From: Ehretia macrophylla
Lineage: Eukaryota > Streptophyta > Magnoliopsida > Boraginales > Ehretiaceae
DNA: 64,000 nt
NCBI GenBank assembly: GCA_037974665.1
Contig: CM075778.1
Coordinates: 22,820,001 to 22,884,000, forward strand
Direction: 5' to 3'
Positions 50,418 through 63,118 of this stretch are shown piece by piece. The notes under the pieces are model-generated. The model was not told the origin of the DNA. It saw nothing but the letters and a program-made list of their open reading frames with translations, and did not search any database. Position 1 is the first letter of the stretch. Each line of letters starts with the position of its first letter. The translations under genes and the position numbers were made by a program.

Positions 50418-52643
50418 ATAAACGTGCGCTAAGATATAAAACTAGCTAGTTTTTATCACGATCCAACGTGGCCAACCATATATACAACAAAATACTAAAC
50501 TTAAAGAAAGACAAGTTATCAAGTATGCACTACATGAAATTCAAAACCTTCTAAACAACAACCAAACACTAACAACATTGTTTCTTGACATCTAGAACAT
50601 ATCAAACACATGACACATTCTTGATCTCATTAACAACTTCTTCGTGCACATAGTCAACACCAAGTACACCTGTAACATGCATTAAAGAGGAGTGAACTAA
50701 ACAAGCTTAGTGAGGGAGGGTAAAAAGAAGTTTTGTAAGCTTTAACCTGAAAACTCTTTTGAAACACATTAGACAAAATATATCACTTAGTAATCACGTA
50801 TTCACGTTCGCATAACAACTTTGAAACAACCAAGCTAAACAACACATTGAAATGATACCGCTTTGGAACACTTGTGATGATGGCGCTTATGACTTTCTCA
50901 CGAACTCATCTCAAACACTTATCTCTCCCACTAGTGTACTCCGGAAGTACACGAATCTATGACCCAACTCGCCATGGCTATCACTGACCACACGAGAGAG
51001 AATAGCACATGGTAGTCATACAATTACCAGCAAGCCCTTTGGCGCCCAGCATGACACGACACTACCATGGCAAACTACAGGTTGCAACCTATCGCATAAG
51101 GATATCCACCCAACGCTTAGCATCACATAGCAACAAACATAATCACACATTCACATCGTGTAGGGAGATCAACAAAGCAGGTTATCTGTCAACCACATTA
51201 AACACTAACAATACATTCATTTGTCAACAAAGTAGGTTTCCAACCATTAACAACATTAACAACACCTTTTAACAACTACTCATTTCTATCAATTACGCCT
51301 CAAAAGAACATATACTCAATGCATTAACACCAATATTTAAACATCATATAGGCCATTTCCAATGCCATATAGTGCACTACCCAACTCTTAACACATCCAA
51401 CATTTAGACATCTTTTAACCACTTTTTAAATCCTTACAACACATTACCCTTCCACAAACAATTACTCATTTCTAACAACTAAACTCCAATAGAACATATA
51501 TCCAACACATTAATATCAACACTTAACCATCGAAAGAACATGATCTGTACAACACTTTAACACCACTTAAGCTTCATAAGAACATAATCTCTACACATTA
51601 ACACCAATTAAACCTTAAAAGAACATGATCTCTACACATTAACTCCAACCTTTTGACATCATTTAACTATCCTATGAATCTCTACAATACATAACTTCAA
51701 CACAGCCAATATAGTAACCAATTACAATTCATTATGAACTTATTACAATAGGAAAACCAAGCATGAAACAAGCTAAACTCTAAACTTGCACCTTGGCTGG
51801 AATTTTGGGAAATTAATCAAAATAAACCCCGAAATTCACCAAATTCACACCAAAGCCATGAAATCATACCCCAATCACATATATATAATCACAAACACCA
51901 AAGTCATCTCAAATTCTCAACTTCCAATTAACAAAGTTAGGTATATAACACCTATTTTGTCTCCAACAAGTTCCAATTCATATATAAAGCTCTCAAATCA
52001 CTACTACAATATGTATTAATCTCTACAAGCATTTATAACACACACATATATATATATATATGAATTCCATAAATCAAAGTAAGCAACAACATGCAAGAAC
52101 TTGAATCCCTCACCTAAAATTGTTGGAAAAGGCTAGAAATGGCAAGAACAAGCTATGGGGAACAAGGTTTGAGCAATTTCCACTTCAATAACACCTAAAA
52201 TGCAAGCTTTCTTATTCAAAAATGTCAAAACTTGTTTTTTCCCTAGTTTTTCTTGGTTGGGCGATTTTCTCTAGGCTATTCTAGTTTTTTCTTTTTGTTT
52301 TTGCTATGTTATAATGTATATGTATAAGATATATAATATAAGATGGTCAATAAGTCAAATAAGCTTAAGTCAAATAGTCAAATGTGGATAACTAAGCAAT
52401 TATATATTATGTTTATATGTATTTATGTATGTATTATTTATAATATGTATATATATGTATATAAAAGTCAAAATATGGTCAAGCATGGTAGGCTTAGCAA
52501 AATATGACTATATTTATTTTTATATATGTAAATTAAATACAAATATGATGTATTAAAATAGAGAAACACATAATTAACACATAATACTTTCAAATGGAAA
52601 TTAAAATAGATAAATGCACATTAGTTCATGCAAGGGTCTCACA

Positions 52644-52976
52644 TTGAAGCTATAGAGTGCTACTCAAAATAAACTCTCAAGATAAATAAACATTTCAATT
52701 CTGAAGGCAATCCTATATGATAATGAGAGGAGATGGGAAGGAGAACAAATCTAGAGAGGATGAAACACTTGTTGAAGAAGGTTCTGTTTAAGGGATAAGT
52801 CATATGCGAAGAGTCCACATAGTTGAATATCAAAGTCATGGCCAGAAAGCATGATATGAAGTGCTATTACAGTGGAGATAAGACTATGTCCAAGATGCCT
52901 AATATTAGGAGGCCATGAATAGTGTTAGAGAGTGGAAGTTGATAGCATGGAAATGGATTACTACTACATTTTAGAC
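52644..52976 (+). pseudogene. Remnant of the internal region of the copia-type element begun at 37087
   Basis: This is the sequence after LTR G and its TTGAA duplication. On the plus strand it has purine-rich, gag-like text. A stretch near 52850-52895 can be read as a decayed zinc knuckle (KCYYSGDKT), but no frame is open for long. Its join to the leader at 37648 is inferred from the target duplication. Confidence 0.5.
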
Positions 52977-53463
52977 TTCTTGTAACCTTTAAATTCAATA
53001 TGTAAGAAAACCGTTACTATAAGTGTTTTCTTGCAACAGTTTTATAATCGCCGTCTAAATTTAAAACTTTTTGCTACGATTTTAATTAACTGTTGCAATA
53101 TCTATAACCTTTTGTAACAAATTTAATTAACTATTGCTATATCTATGTTAGTTTATCACTGTTCGTTAAGTTGTAGTTATAATTTCAACTTTTGCAACGG
53201 TTTATCAGAATGGTATTAATTGCAAAGATTTTTATCAAAAACTAAAGCGTTAGCTTATTTGCTTTACCACCTAAAATAGTTTTTGTAATGGTTTGTAAAA
53301 TTATGGATTAATTGCAACTTATTAAATAGAGTCTTTTGCAACAATTTTATTAGTATTGCATCTAAAGTTGCAAAATCTAAGATATGCAATACTTTTTTAT
53401 TAAGTGTTGCTTATTGTATATGTTTTAGCTACATAATATAAAATTATGGGCTTAATTAAATAC
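52977..53463. repeat. AT-rich array of TTGCAAC-type motifs
   Basis: Variants of TTTTGCAACGGTTT and TTAATTAACTGTTGCAATAT recur every 40 to 60 bases in both orientations. Such subterminal arrays occur in plant CACTA and other DNA transposons, but no convincing terminal inverted repeat was found. A thinner version occurs at about 8500-8760 in intron 1 of the MADS-box gene. Confidence 0.45.
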
Positions 53464-55888
53464 TGAAAGTGCTAGGCCAACATAAGATATCATGTCATAA
53501 TATAATCATAAGTTGGATTCAAGATCGAGAATGTCATGCATGGACACCTTGACATAACCGAAATCTACATAGGCTATCTACAAAAATTTTGCAAGTTTCG
53601 TAACAAGGATCAACAAGCTAACATTTCATTATACCCATTGATTTAACAACACATATATATATCAACTATATATATATATATAAACAAAAGGAGGTTCATA
53701 GGTATACCTCACTAGTAGATCACTTTGGTGAAGATGAAAATGGTAGACAAGCTTTGGAATCCTTCTAACTTGAAGGCACTAGTTGGTCTACCAAATATCC
53801 AAAGCTCAACCAACACTTGAAGATTATTTGTGCTAGTAGTATCTTCAAGCTTTTAAAACTATGTATGTGTGTTAAAAAAGCAAAACACAAAACTTCTTTT
53901 TTCTATCTTGTTATGGCCGAAACTAGCATGAGAAAAATTGAAGTTCTTTTTCTTTCTTTGTTGGTTGTGTTGTGTGAGTGAGATGCCTTGTGTATGTGAG
54001 AGAAAATGCTATCATCTTTTATTATAATAATCCATCATAATAGGTGACCAATCATATTATCACCTTTTAATCAAAAGCCATGCAAGCCTTTTGATCCTAA
54101 TTATTAGCATTAGATGGCAAGATGACAACTTTCTCTCTCCTCCTACCCTTGGCCAAAAATACAAGTGGGTGGAGAGAGAAAGCTTGTCATCTTTTATTAA
54201 ATATATATTATATGCTCATATAAACATATATATAATATTACTTTAATAGGTGGCCAATCAAAATTGCTTCCTTCTAAAGTAAAAGCAATGCAAATCCTAG
54301 GATTGCAATCATTACAATCCAGAGGTAACTTTATTCTCTCTCTTGACACTCGTCAAAAAGGCTTTATCAATAAAAGCAATGATCAAGATTCATTTGTCTT
54401 TATTCAAAAATGAATCCTATCCATTCATTTCAAATTCAAATGACTTGGATTGATGATATGGACAATCCTAGTCATCAATCTCTACATGCACATTTTACAT
54501 GTAATTATCTAGTCATTAATTTGCAATTCACCTTTTGACAACTAAGATGATGACATGGCATTTCTCAAATTACATCATCATTACACATATACATATATAA
54601 ACACCTTTCTATATATATATATATATATTTTTTCTTGCCCATTCTAATCTTCATTAGAATAAATATATTGAAACAACTTTTTAATAATTACAGTTTGGCC
54701 CCAAAAGTTTTGGTAATTACAATTTGACCCCAAAACTTTCTAAAATTATACTTTTGGCCCAAAAATCAACATTGATGGCTCTTAACACCTTAAAGCCACC
54801 AACCACATACTACAAGTTTCCGGTGAACTTATTCATGATACTTATTAGTGTGTGACCTTTTAGATTCATAATCGCGTACCGATGAGGGACCTGATAAACC
54901 TCCTTATCTATTTCGGAATGTCTCCGTCATTTACCGATATACCCTCATGCTCATAAGTGACACACTAGCAATGAACGTACCATGAGAATGTATACGATAA
55001 TGAAGACAACGTCTTTCATGAATCCATTTAACAGTCGAGAATTAGCGTACAGTCTGATCCTTCTGTTACAAGTGCCCTTATCGGGAAAGGACCATGAAAT
55101 GGTTAAGCCCACATCCAATACAATGTATAAATCTAAATCGGTGAAACGAGAGATGATTACCATGGAAAAACCCATTTTCCATCACTTCATACTCGCCTTG
55201 GCCAATGACTTCTTCGTTTACCAACCGATCTCAGATATCATAGGACATCGCCTCGCGTCGGAGGTTAACAGATCCTATCTTGACAATTACCTATCGGTTC
55301 ATACCACAAGACTAAAATGCGAAAGGCCGTAACCCACCTCATAGAAGACGGACATTGTCTAGATGCAGTATTTAGCCCCTAATGTAATCGGCAGCCGTAA
55401 TCTCTTAAGTCTGAGGATTAATTTGCACAATTCTCAACTAAATAGTAAACTATTAACCTGAAATCATGTAGTTCACTATTTATTGTCACATTCAATGATC
55501 TGTACACAGACGATCACTCATATGTTTATTAGTTCACATCATCATGTTGTTCTGGCATTTCGCACGCCATCTTTTATCATTAACATCATTATGTTAATCA
55601 AAGGTAATAATATATGATAACCCTACTCGATTATTCTAGTCCCGGTTGAATAATTTGAAGGATTATGATTCGATTCTCAATGCTTATCATATCGAAGAAA
55701 AAGTGTAAAATATCCTAAACCCTTTTTAGAACATTTCTCTTCTCGGATAAACATTAGGGACATATTCATACCAAATCAGAGAATATGATTATCCTACAAA
55801 TCATATAGTGTATAAAACACATAAATATATTCTCATTAAACCCTAATAAGGTCATCTCAAACTTTAGCATTAGGGCAAATCCCCAACA
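53464..55888 (-). repeat. 3' LTR of the gag-only element
   Basis: It is 2425 bases and highly similar to the right LTR from TGAAAGTGCTAGGCCAA to the end. Paired small frames at 54951-55332 on both strands recur in the right LTR (61781-62162) and are LTR sequence. Confidence 0.92.
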
Positions 55889-57518
55889 ATCTCCCACTTG
55901 CACTAATGCTATCAACCATAGGATCTAGTGCATTTTATATTCGTATCTGTATACTCATCTTTTCCAAGATGGTGATCAGCTGTAACTGACTTTACAGGAT
56001 CAGTGGGTCAACTATAGAAACCACTATAGGATCTTTATCTGTTAATTCATTTTCTTATCAAGAAATAAATTCTTGAATTGACTCATTACAAGTTTGGACT
56101 CTTGATGAGATCGGGTTCTTCTAAGCTTGTGCAATAAAGCCTCTATAATAGTTACCGTATCGCATCGGCTACTATCAACAGACAGAACCACACATTATCC
56201 AAACATCATAAAAGTCAAGCAGCATCTAGGCTCAAATAATAACATAACTATTATTTATCATTATTCGGAACTTTTTCCAATAATTCACAAATCCATTACA
56301 TACACTTTTATCCTTTTAAGTGAATTGTTCACTAAGAACTTCACTATAACCATAAACCTTAAAATTTTGGGTTAAAGTTCATATAGAGATCATTATAACA
56401 ATAAGATCACTAGAACTTATATGTATTCTCTCCGATATCTATCATGTAACTCATTACATCATATTGTGCCAAGTACTTGCCATTGCATTTAAAGGAGAAT
56501 GCAAACAGCGAAAGGATTAGGTGCAAAAACCATTCGCATCCTTTCCTTAATAGTCAGAAAGAAATCTACAAGAAAAGATGGATACCCTGTCATTAAGACT
56601 AGAGACCAAAATTTCTTAGATTCCTCCATCTTAAAGAGAACTTTAAGATCGTGACTTGGTGTACAGGCAATGAGAAAACAAATAATCATATCACTATACT
56701 TCATAGACATGATTGGTTTACCCAAGAAAAACAACATGATATTAAATTTAATTGGACCTTGGCGAACGAAGGTACAATAAATTCACAAGACTTGTTAAGG
56801 GCATAAACTCCCACTAACCTTTCTTATAAATCTATAAATTACCTTCATTTATAAATGAAAACGATCTCTATCTTTTCATTTTAACCATTTCATCATAGTT
56901 ACCTTTATCTAAAGAAACGATACATGAAGGAGTTTGAATTCTATATAGACATAGAATTAAAACATGGTATGAGTTTAAAATCAATTTGAAAGATTATGGT
57001 GATAAAAGATGCATTCTGTAATCTTCTTTTATAATCCAACATATTCTGGACAAGTCTCATAAGCTCCATTTCATTCAATTATTTATTTTGAGCAAACTCT
57101 TTTGTCAAAAAGAATAATTAATCTATCAAACTCATTTGGATAGATAAATACAAGAATTATAGTCTTTAACTCTTGACCATTTCAAAGTTCTAGACAATAT
57201 ATGTATGATTTGGTATTTAGCCATTTCTATAAATGCAAACCAATGAAATATAAATGTTTGAGTTTGAAGACATCATTTCTTCCGATACGCATTCCGATCA
57301 TTTTATTACAATTAATGAAGGATATACAAAATGCCTAATCATTTCTTACAAAGGATCAATTCCAAAATTACCCATAGTAAGAAAAGATTGATAATAGTCA
57401 CTACTATTTAAAGAAACATTCAAACTAATCAAAAACATTTATAAACATATTTCAAAATTGGGATCGCATACCAAGCCGATCCAAAACAACCAAATCATGC
57501 ATAAACAGGGTCTACAAC

Positions 57519-58265
57519 TCAATCCCTTCCTGATGAGAGATCTCCTGGCAAGAATGCTACGACCCGACTCCTCCTATGCCTCTTCCTCCTCCTTCTTCTG
57601 TTTCTGTTTTGGCTGGGGTCAACCATAGAAGGAGAGGACTCAACATGGGGATCAGGTGTTGCACCCAAACCAAAGTTCTGCCAGCTAGTCAGAATATCTG
57701 GCAACTCATTCAGTGTGACCTCAATTCTATGCACGTGAAAGTCCAAGATCAAGGGAGAGTAGGATGGTGGAAGAGACTGCAAGATCAAGTCTACGTGAAG
57801 TCAGGGATCCATAATGAAACCAAATGCCTCCAATTGAGTTACCAAGAAAATCATTCTGAGGCAATGCTGGCTCACGTCACCCCCTTCCTCAAGTCTCATA
57901 CTAAAAAGCTCACGGGTCAACTGGAATCTCATAGACTGACTGCGCTCGCCAAAGGATTCTTCCAAACAACGAATGATATCTACGGAATGAGGAAACCCCT
58001 CATAGAATCGACGCAGATCATCGCTCATTAATGAAAGAATATATCCCCTAGCACGTATGTCATCTTGGACCCACTTATAGTAAGTGACCTTGTCGGTCTC
58101 GGAAGTAGTCTCATCAATAGGAGCAATTGTCGGGACATCCAGAATATACTCAATTCTCTCAAATCGGAGGACTACCCTTAAACTTTTGTACCATTTTTCA
58201 AAGTTTGGTCCAACTAAATAATCATGATTAAGGATGGACAAAATAGGATTTATGAACGAAGCCAT
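57519..58265 (-). pseudogene. Copia-type Gag with one in-frame stop
   Basis: The likely ATG is at 58265 (MASFINPILSILNHDYL). The N-terminal LVGPNFEKWYKSLRVVL and the middle LEESFGERSQSMRFQLTREL and FSMRLEEGGDVSQHC resemble UBN2-type copia Gag. A TGA at 57798-57800 interrupts the frame. The same frame then continues with LILQSLPPSYSPLILDF and a very basic Arg-rich tail (RNRRRRRKRHRRSR), ending at 57519. No zinc knuckle was seen. Apart from this stop, the frame is open for about 248 codons. Confidence 0.85.
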
Positions 58266-60403
58266 TAAACTGCAGAAAAAGTAAATATAACAGAAAGTAA
58301 GATTGCAGGCTAATAAGAATATATGTAAAGCTATTAAATTGCAAGATATAATAGCTACTCCCACTATTTGTTTTAAATCTCATACTCCCTTAATGAGAAA
58401 ACATGAATCTATGAAAAGACTCTAAGTGGGATGACCAAGTTCTTATGATCAGACACATTTCTCAAACCTTTGTGGCTATGTTAAAACATGAATACCAAAG
58501 GTCAACAACTCCTTGTTGTCTATTTCTCTAAATAGGGTATGGTCTATTTTAGTCCCTAAATCACTTAATTTCAAACCTTTGTGGTTATAATTGGTTAGGT
58601 GATCTAGTTAGATTGTACCCACTATCACTTAGTTATCCCTCAAATTGAATCAATAGCCTCAAGCCTTTGTGGCCATGTTGACCGTTATATTTTGGCAGAC
58701 AACCATATCACTATGTTTATTACTAGTGATTTTAATAAACTTACTTTGAAACATATCCTCTACCTTTGGGTAAGAAGGATCGTATTCATTTGGGTCTTAT
58801 TAAATATTATAAGATGGCGGAGGACTACGATAAAACTCCTTTTACTGTTTTTGAAAATCTAATATTAGTTTGTACGTAGGGAATTGATACAATCTCATCA
58901 AATAATTAGGCATTCAACATACTATAAGCTAACAATCTCAATTATAGCAATTTAAATAATATGAATGCAAAGATATATGAATGGTGGATCATGGGCTTGA
59001 CTTTTGGGCTAAAAGAAATAAAACTATTCTATTTAAAAGATCTTCAACACTTTGAAATCTTCATTGGGCCTCCAACTCCTTGGAAAAGTCCATTGGGCCT
59101 TTATCAAGCTATCTCTTGGAGAATTACATAAAAGTCCTCACTACATAATTCTCTCAAATGACAAAAAATAAATTGAGACTTATGTCTCATATTACAACCT
59201 AATAACTTTTGACCCTAAAGCCCAAGTCCATGATCAAATTCACCATTCTCAAAATAATAAATATGCATGATTATTCATATCAAAATATAATAAGCAACAT
59301 ATTAATTTCTAGCATTCAAGTTTAATCTACTCATCAATTATGAAAGAATAAACTAATCCAATACCCTTTTGCATAATTATAAAACTCATCTTATATATGC
59401 AAGTCATAATGGCCCATTAATTCATAACTCCTTATAATTAATTATATTCACATCTAAGTCCAAAACTTAAAGAAAAAACACAAGTTCATGGCCCATTAAC
59501 ACAAAGTGGCCCAATAGGTTAAAATCAAGCACAAGTAGATGCACACAAGGCCCAAGCTCAAATCAACATGTCTCTTAAGGCCCACATACATTAACTATAG
59601 CCCAATAGTCCTTTGAAAGTATTATATCATTGTATAATCAACTTTCTATTTTCTTAAATTTAGAAATATCTCAATACTACTTATTAGATAATTTCTAATT
59701 TCAAAATTAAAACATAAAGGCCAACTATGTGAAATCTATTTTGCCAATTTTTCAAGACATAAAGAAAAGTTGGACCTTTGATTATTAAACATCTTTAATC
59801 ATCAAGTAGTTATCAACTTGAACTATATGCATGATTATATTAAGATAAGCTTAAAACTACTTTTAAACTTTCAATCTAACACATGCATATAATAGACACC
59901 AACTCTTTTGAGTGTCTCAAGGCAATTACAACAACTTTATATGTCCAAAAAAAAAAAAAAAGTCCTCATCAACACACAATGTGGATTCGGCCAAGGCAAA
60001 TAAAAAAATGCAAGGCTTGATCTTTTCAACTTTTGACTTTCCCCTTTTTGAAACATATTAAGATAGTCTACTTATTCAAAGTCTAAAGTCAACATGCAAA
60101 GACCAAATCTCCATTTATCTTCACAAGTTTAGCACTTTAAATAAAAAGACAAATCATCCAAAGATAGATGTCATTTTCGGCCATCTCAACATATAGGTGT
60201 ATCATGCAAGTTCAAGCTAAGACATATACACACATAAATATATTCAAGATCTACATTATCAATCAAAGATCCAAACTAGATTTGAACATGCATGTGGGTA
60301 GGCTAAAATCTTAACATCAAAAACTTGCAAAACTACTTTCAAATTTTCGGCCAAAGGTTTCAACAACACATGACCAACATTTGATAATCAATGGACATAT
60401 AAA

Positions 60404-60419
60404 CATGGCTCTGATACTA
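60404..60419 (-). other. Primer-binding site of the gag-only element
   Basis: The minus strand reads TAGTATCAGAGCCATG, one mismatch from the initiator-Met tRNA complement TGGTATCAGAGCCATG, two bases from the right LTR. Confidence 0.82.
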
Positions 60420-60421
60420 CT

Positions 60422-60606
60422 TGAAAGTGCTAGGCCAATATAAGATATCATGTCATAACATAATCATAGGTTGGATTCAAGATCGAGAATGTCATGCATG
60501 GACACCTTTACATAGCCGAAATCTACATAGGCTATCTACAAAAATTTTGCAAGTTTCGTAACAAGGATCAACAAGCGAACATTTCATTATACCCATTGAT
60601 TTAACA

Positions 60607-60668
<62 letters not shown>

Positions 60669-62719
60669 CCAAAAGGAGGTTCATAGGTATACCTCACTAG
60701 TAGATCACTTTGGTGAAGATGAAAATGGTAGACAAGCTTTTGAATCCTTCTAACTTGAAGGCACTAGTTGGTCCACCAAGTATCCAAAGCTTAACCAACA
60801 CTTGAAGATTATTTGTGCTTGTAGTATCTTCAAGCTTTTAAAACTATGTATGTGTGTTAAAAAAGCAAAAAACAAAACTTCTCTTTTTTATCTTGCTATG
60901 GCTGAAACTAGCATGAGAAAAATTGAAGTTCTTTTTCTTTCTTTGTTGGTTGTGTCGTGTGAGTGAGAGGCCTTGTGTATGTGAGAGAAAATGCTATCAT
61001 CTTTTATTATAATAATCCATCATAATAGGTGACCAATCATATTATCACCTTTTAATCGAAAGCCATGCAAGCCTTTTGATCCTAATGATTAGCATTAGAT
61101 GGCAAGATGACAACTTTCTCTCTCCTCCTACCCTTGGCCGAAAATGCAAGTGGGTGGAGAGAGAATGCTTGTCATTTTTTTATTAAATATATATAATATG
61201 CTCATATAAACATATATATAATATTACTTTAATAGGTGGTCAATCAAAATTACTTCCTTCTAAAGTAAAAGCCATGACGTCCTAGAATTGCAATCATTAC
61301 AATCCAAGATAACTTTATTCTCTCTCTTGACACTTGTCAAAAAGGCTTTATCAACAAAAGAAATTGTCAAGATTCTTTTGTCTTTATTCAAAAATGAATC
61401 CTATCCATTCATTTCAAATTCAAATGACTTGGATTGATGATATGGACAACTTCTTTTGTCTTTATTCAAAAATGAATCCTATATATTATCTTTTACCCAT
61501 TCTAATCTCTATTAGAATAAATATATTGAAACAACTTCTCAATAACTACAATTTGACCCTAAAACTTTTTGAAATTACACTTTTGGCCCAAATACCAACA
61601 TTGATGGCTCTTAACACCTTAAAGCCACCAACCACATAATACAAGTTTCCGGTGAACTTATTCATGATATTTATTAGTGTGTGACCTTCTAGATTCATAA
61701 TCGCGTATCGATGAGAGACATGATAAACCTCTTTATCTATTTCGGAATTGTCTCCGTCATTTACCAACATACCCTCATGCTTATGAGTAATGCACTAGCA
61801 ACGAAAGTACCATGAGAATGTATATGATAATGAAGACTACATCTTTTATGAATCTATTTAACCGTTGAGAATTAGCGTACAGTCTGATCCTTCTGTTACA
61901 AGTGCCCCGATCGGGAAAGGACCATGAAATAGTTAAGCTCACATCCGAGACTATGTATAAATCTGAATCGGTGAAACGAGAGATGACTACCATGGAAAAA
62001 TTCATTTTCCATCACTTCATACTCGCCTTGGCCAAGGACTTCCTCATTTACCAATCGATCTCAGATATCATAGGACATCGCCTTGCGTCGGAGTTTAACA
62101 GATCCTATCTTGACAACTACCTGTCAGTTCATACCACAAGACTAAAACACGAAAGGCTGTAACCCACCTTATAGAAGACAAGCATTGTCTAGATGCAATA
62201 TTTAGCCCCTGATATAACCAGCAGTCGTAATCTCTCAAGTCTGAGGATTAATTTGCACAATTCTTAACTAAATAGTAAACTATTAACCTGAAATCATGTA
62301 GTTCACTATTTATTATCATATTCAATGATCCGTACACAAACGATCACTCATATGTTTATTAGTTCACATCATCATGCTGTTCTAGCATTTCGCACGCCAT
62401 TCTTTATCATTAACATCACTATGTTAATCAAAGGTAATAATATATGATAACCCGTACTTGATTATTCTAGTCTTAGTTGAATAATCTGAAGGGCTATGAA
62501 TCGATTCTCAATGCTTATCATATCGAAGAGAAAGTGCGAAATATCCTAAACCCTTTTTAGAACATTTCTCTTCTCGAATAAACATTAGGGCTATATTCAC
62601 ATCAAAGTGGAGAATATGAATATTCTACAAATCATATAGTGTATAAAACACATAAATATATTCTCATTAAACCCTAATACGGTCATCTCAAACTTTAGCA
62701 TTAGGGCATATCCCTAACA
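60422..62719 (-). repeat. 5' LTR of the gag-only element
   Basis: It is 2298 bases and shorter than its partner because about 180 bases present near 54465-54645 are missing near 61450-61500. A long (TA)n tract at about 60610-60666 is expanded relative to the left LTR. Confidence 0.92.
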
Positions 62720-63118
62720 AAGACAACACCCAAAAGTCATTGCTTTATTAAACTTTTATTTAGTGAAACATCTTGAGATGTAATATTGACGAAAAAATTC
62801 GAGCTTAATTCATTGAAAATAAGAAACTATCAAAATCGATTATTTGAAAAGGTAGAGAAAAAACTCAAAACGTTGATTAATTAGGTTTTCTTTTTAACCC
62901 TTTATTTCTCCCATTTGTTTTGTCAAAATACGGATTTTATTCCAAATTACAGTTGACTAGTGAAAAAATTGTTGTAAATTTATGAAAAGAGCGTTACATG
63001 TGAATTATATTATTAGCTATGTTTTTTAATCTTTTTTTACAAAAGTATTGACTATTAATGATAATAAGTGAATAAAATAAACTTCTCTTTAACAATTTTA
63101 CTTTTAGATGAGATGGTT
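62720..63118. other. Spacer without recognisable features
   Basis: An AT-rich stretch between the gag-only element and the last LTR. I see no gene, repeat or regulatory site in it. Confidence 0.6.

Larger units (their letters stand above)
37649..52643 (-). mobile_element. Solo LTR G, split by a full gypsy element and another solo LTR
   Basis: It starts TGTCACGCCCAAAACCC and ends GGGTCTCACA, with a perfect TTGAA duplication (37644-37648 and 52644-52648). The gypsy element lies 105 bases inside it and solo LTR H follows 139 bases after that. Net of both inserts it is about 2.46 kb. The sequence differs from the families of LTRs A and C but keeps the same internal module (50668-50720). Open frames in 51009-52019 are AT-rich LTR sequence. 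Confidence 0.88.
53464..62719 (-). mobile_element. Long gag-only (LARD-like, copia-related) retrotransposon with both LTRs
   Basis: The left LTR is 53464-55888 and the right (5') LTR 60422-62719; on the element strand they start TGTTGGGGATTTGC (left) and TGTTAGGGATATGC (right). A PBS adjoins the right LTR and a PPT (minus strand GTGCAAGTGGGAGA, about 55891-55904) the left one. The flanks AATAC and AAGAC match at four of five bases. The internal 4.5 kb holds only a gag frame with one stop; no protease, integrase or RT is detectable, so it must have relied on enzymes of another element. A 1.6-kb region after gag and a 2.1-kb leader are non-coding. Confidence 0.87.

Noticed and set aside
54951-55332. 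Paired open frames on both strands that recur at 61781-62162
   Set aside because: The recurrence is explained by the two LTRs of one element, and neither frame has a recognisable domain.
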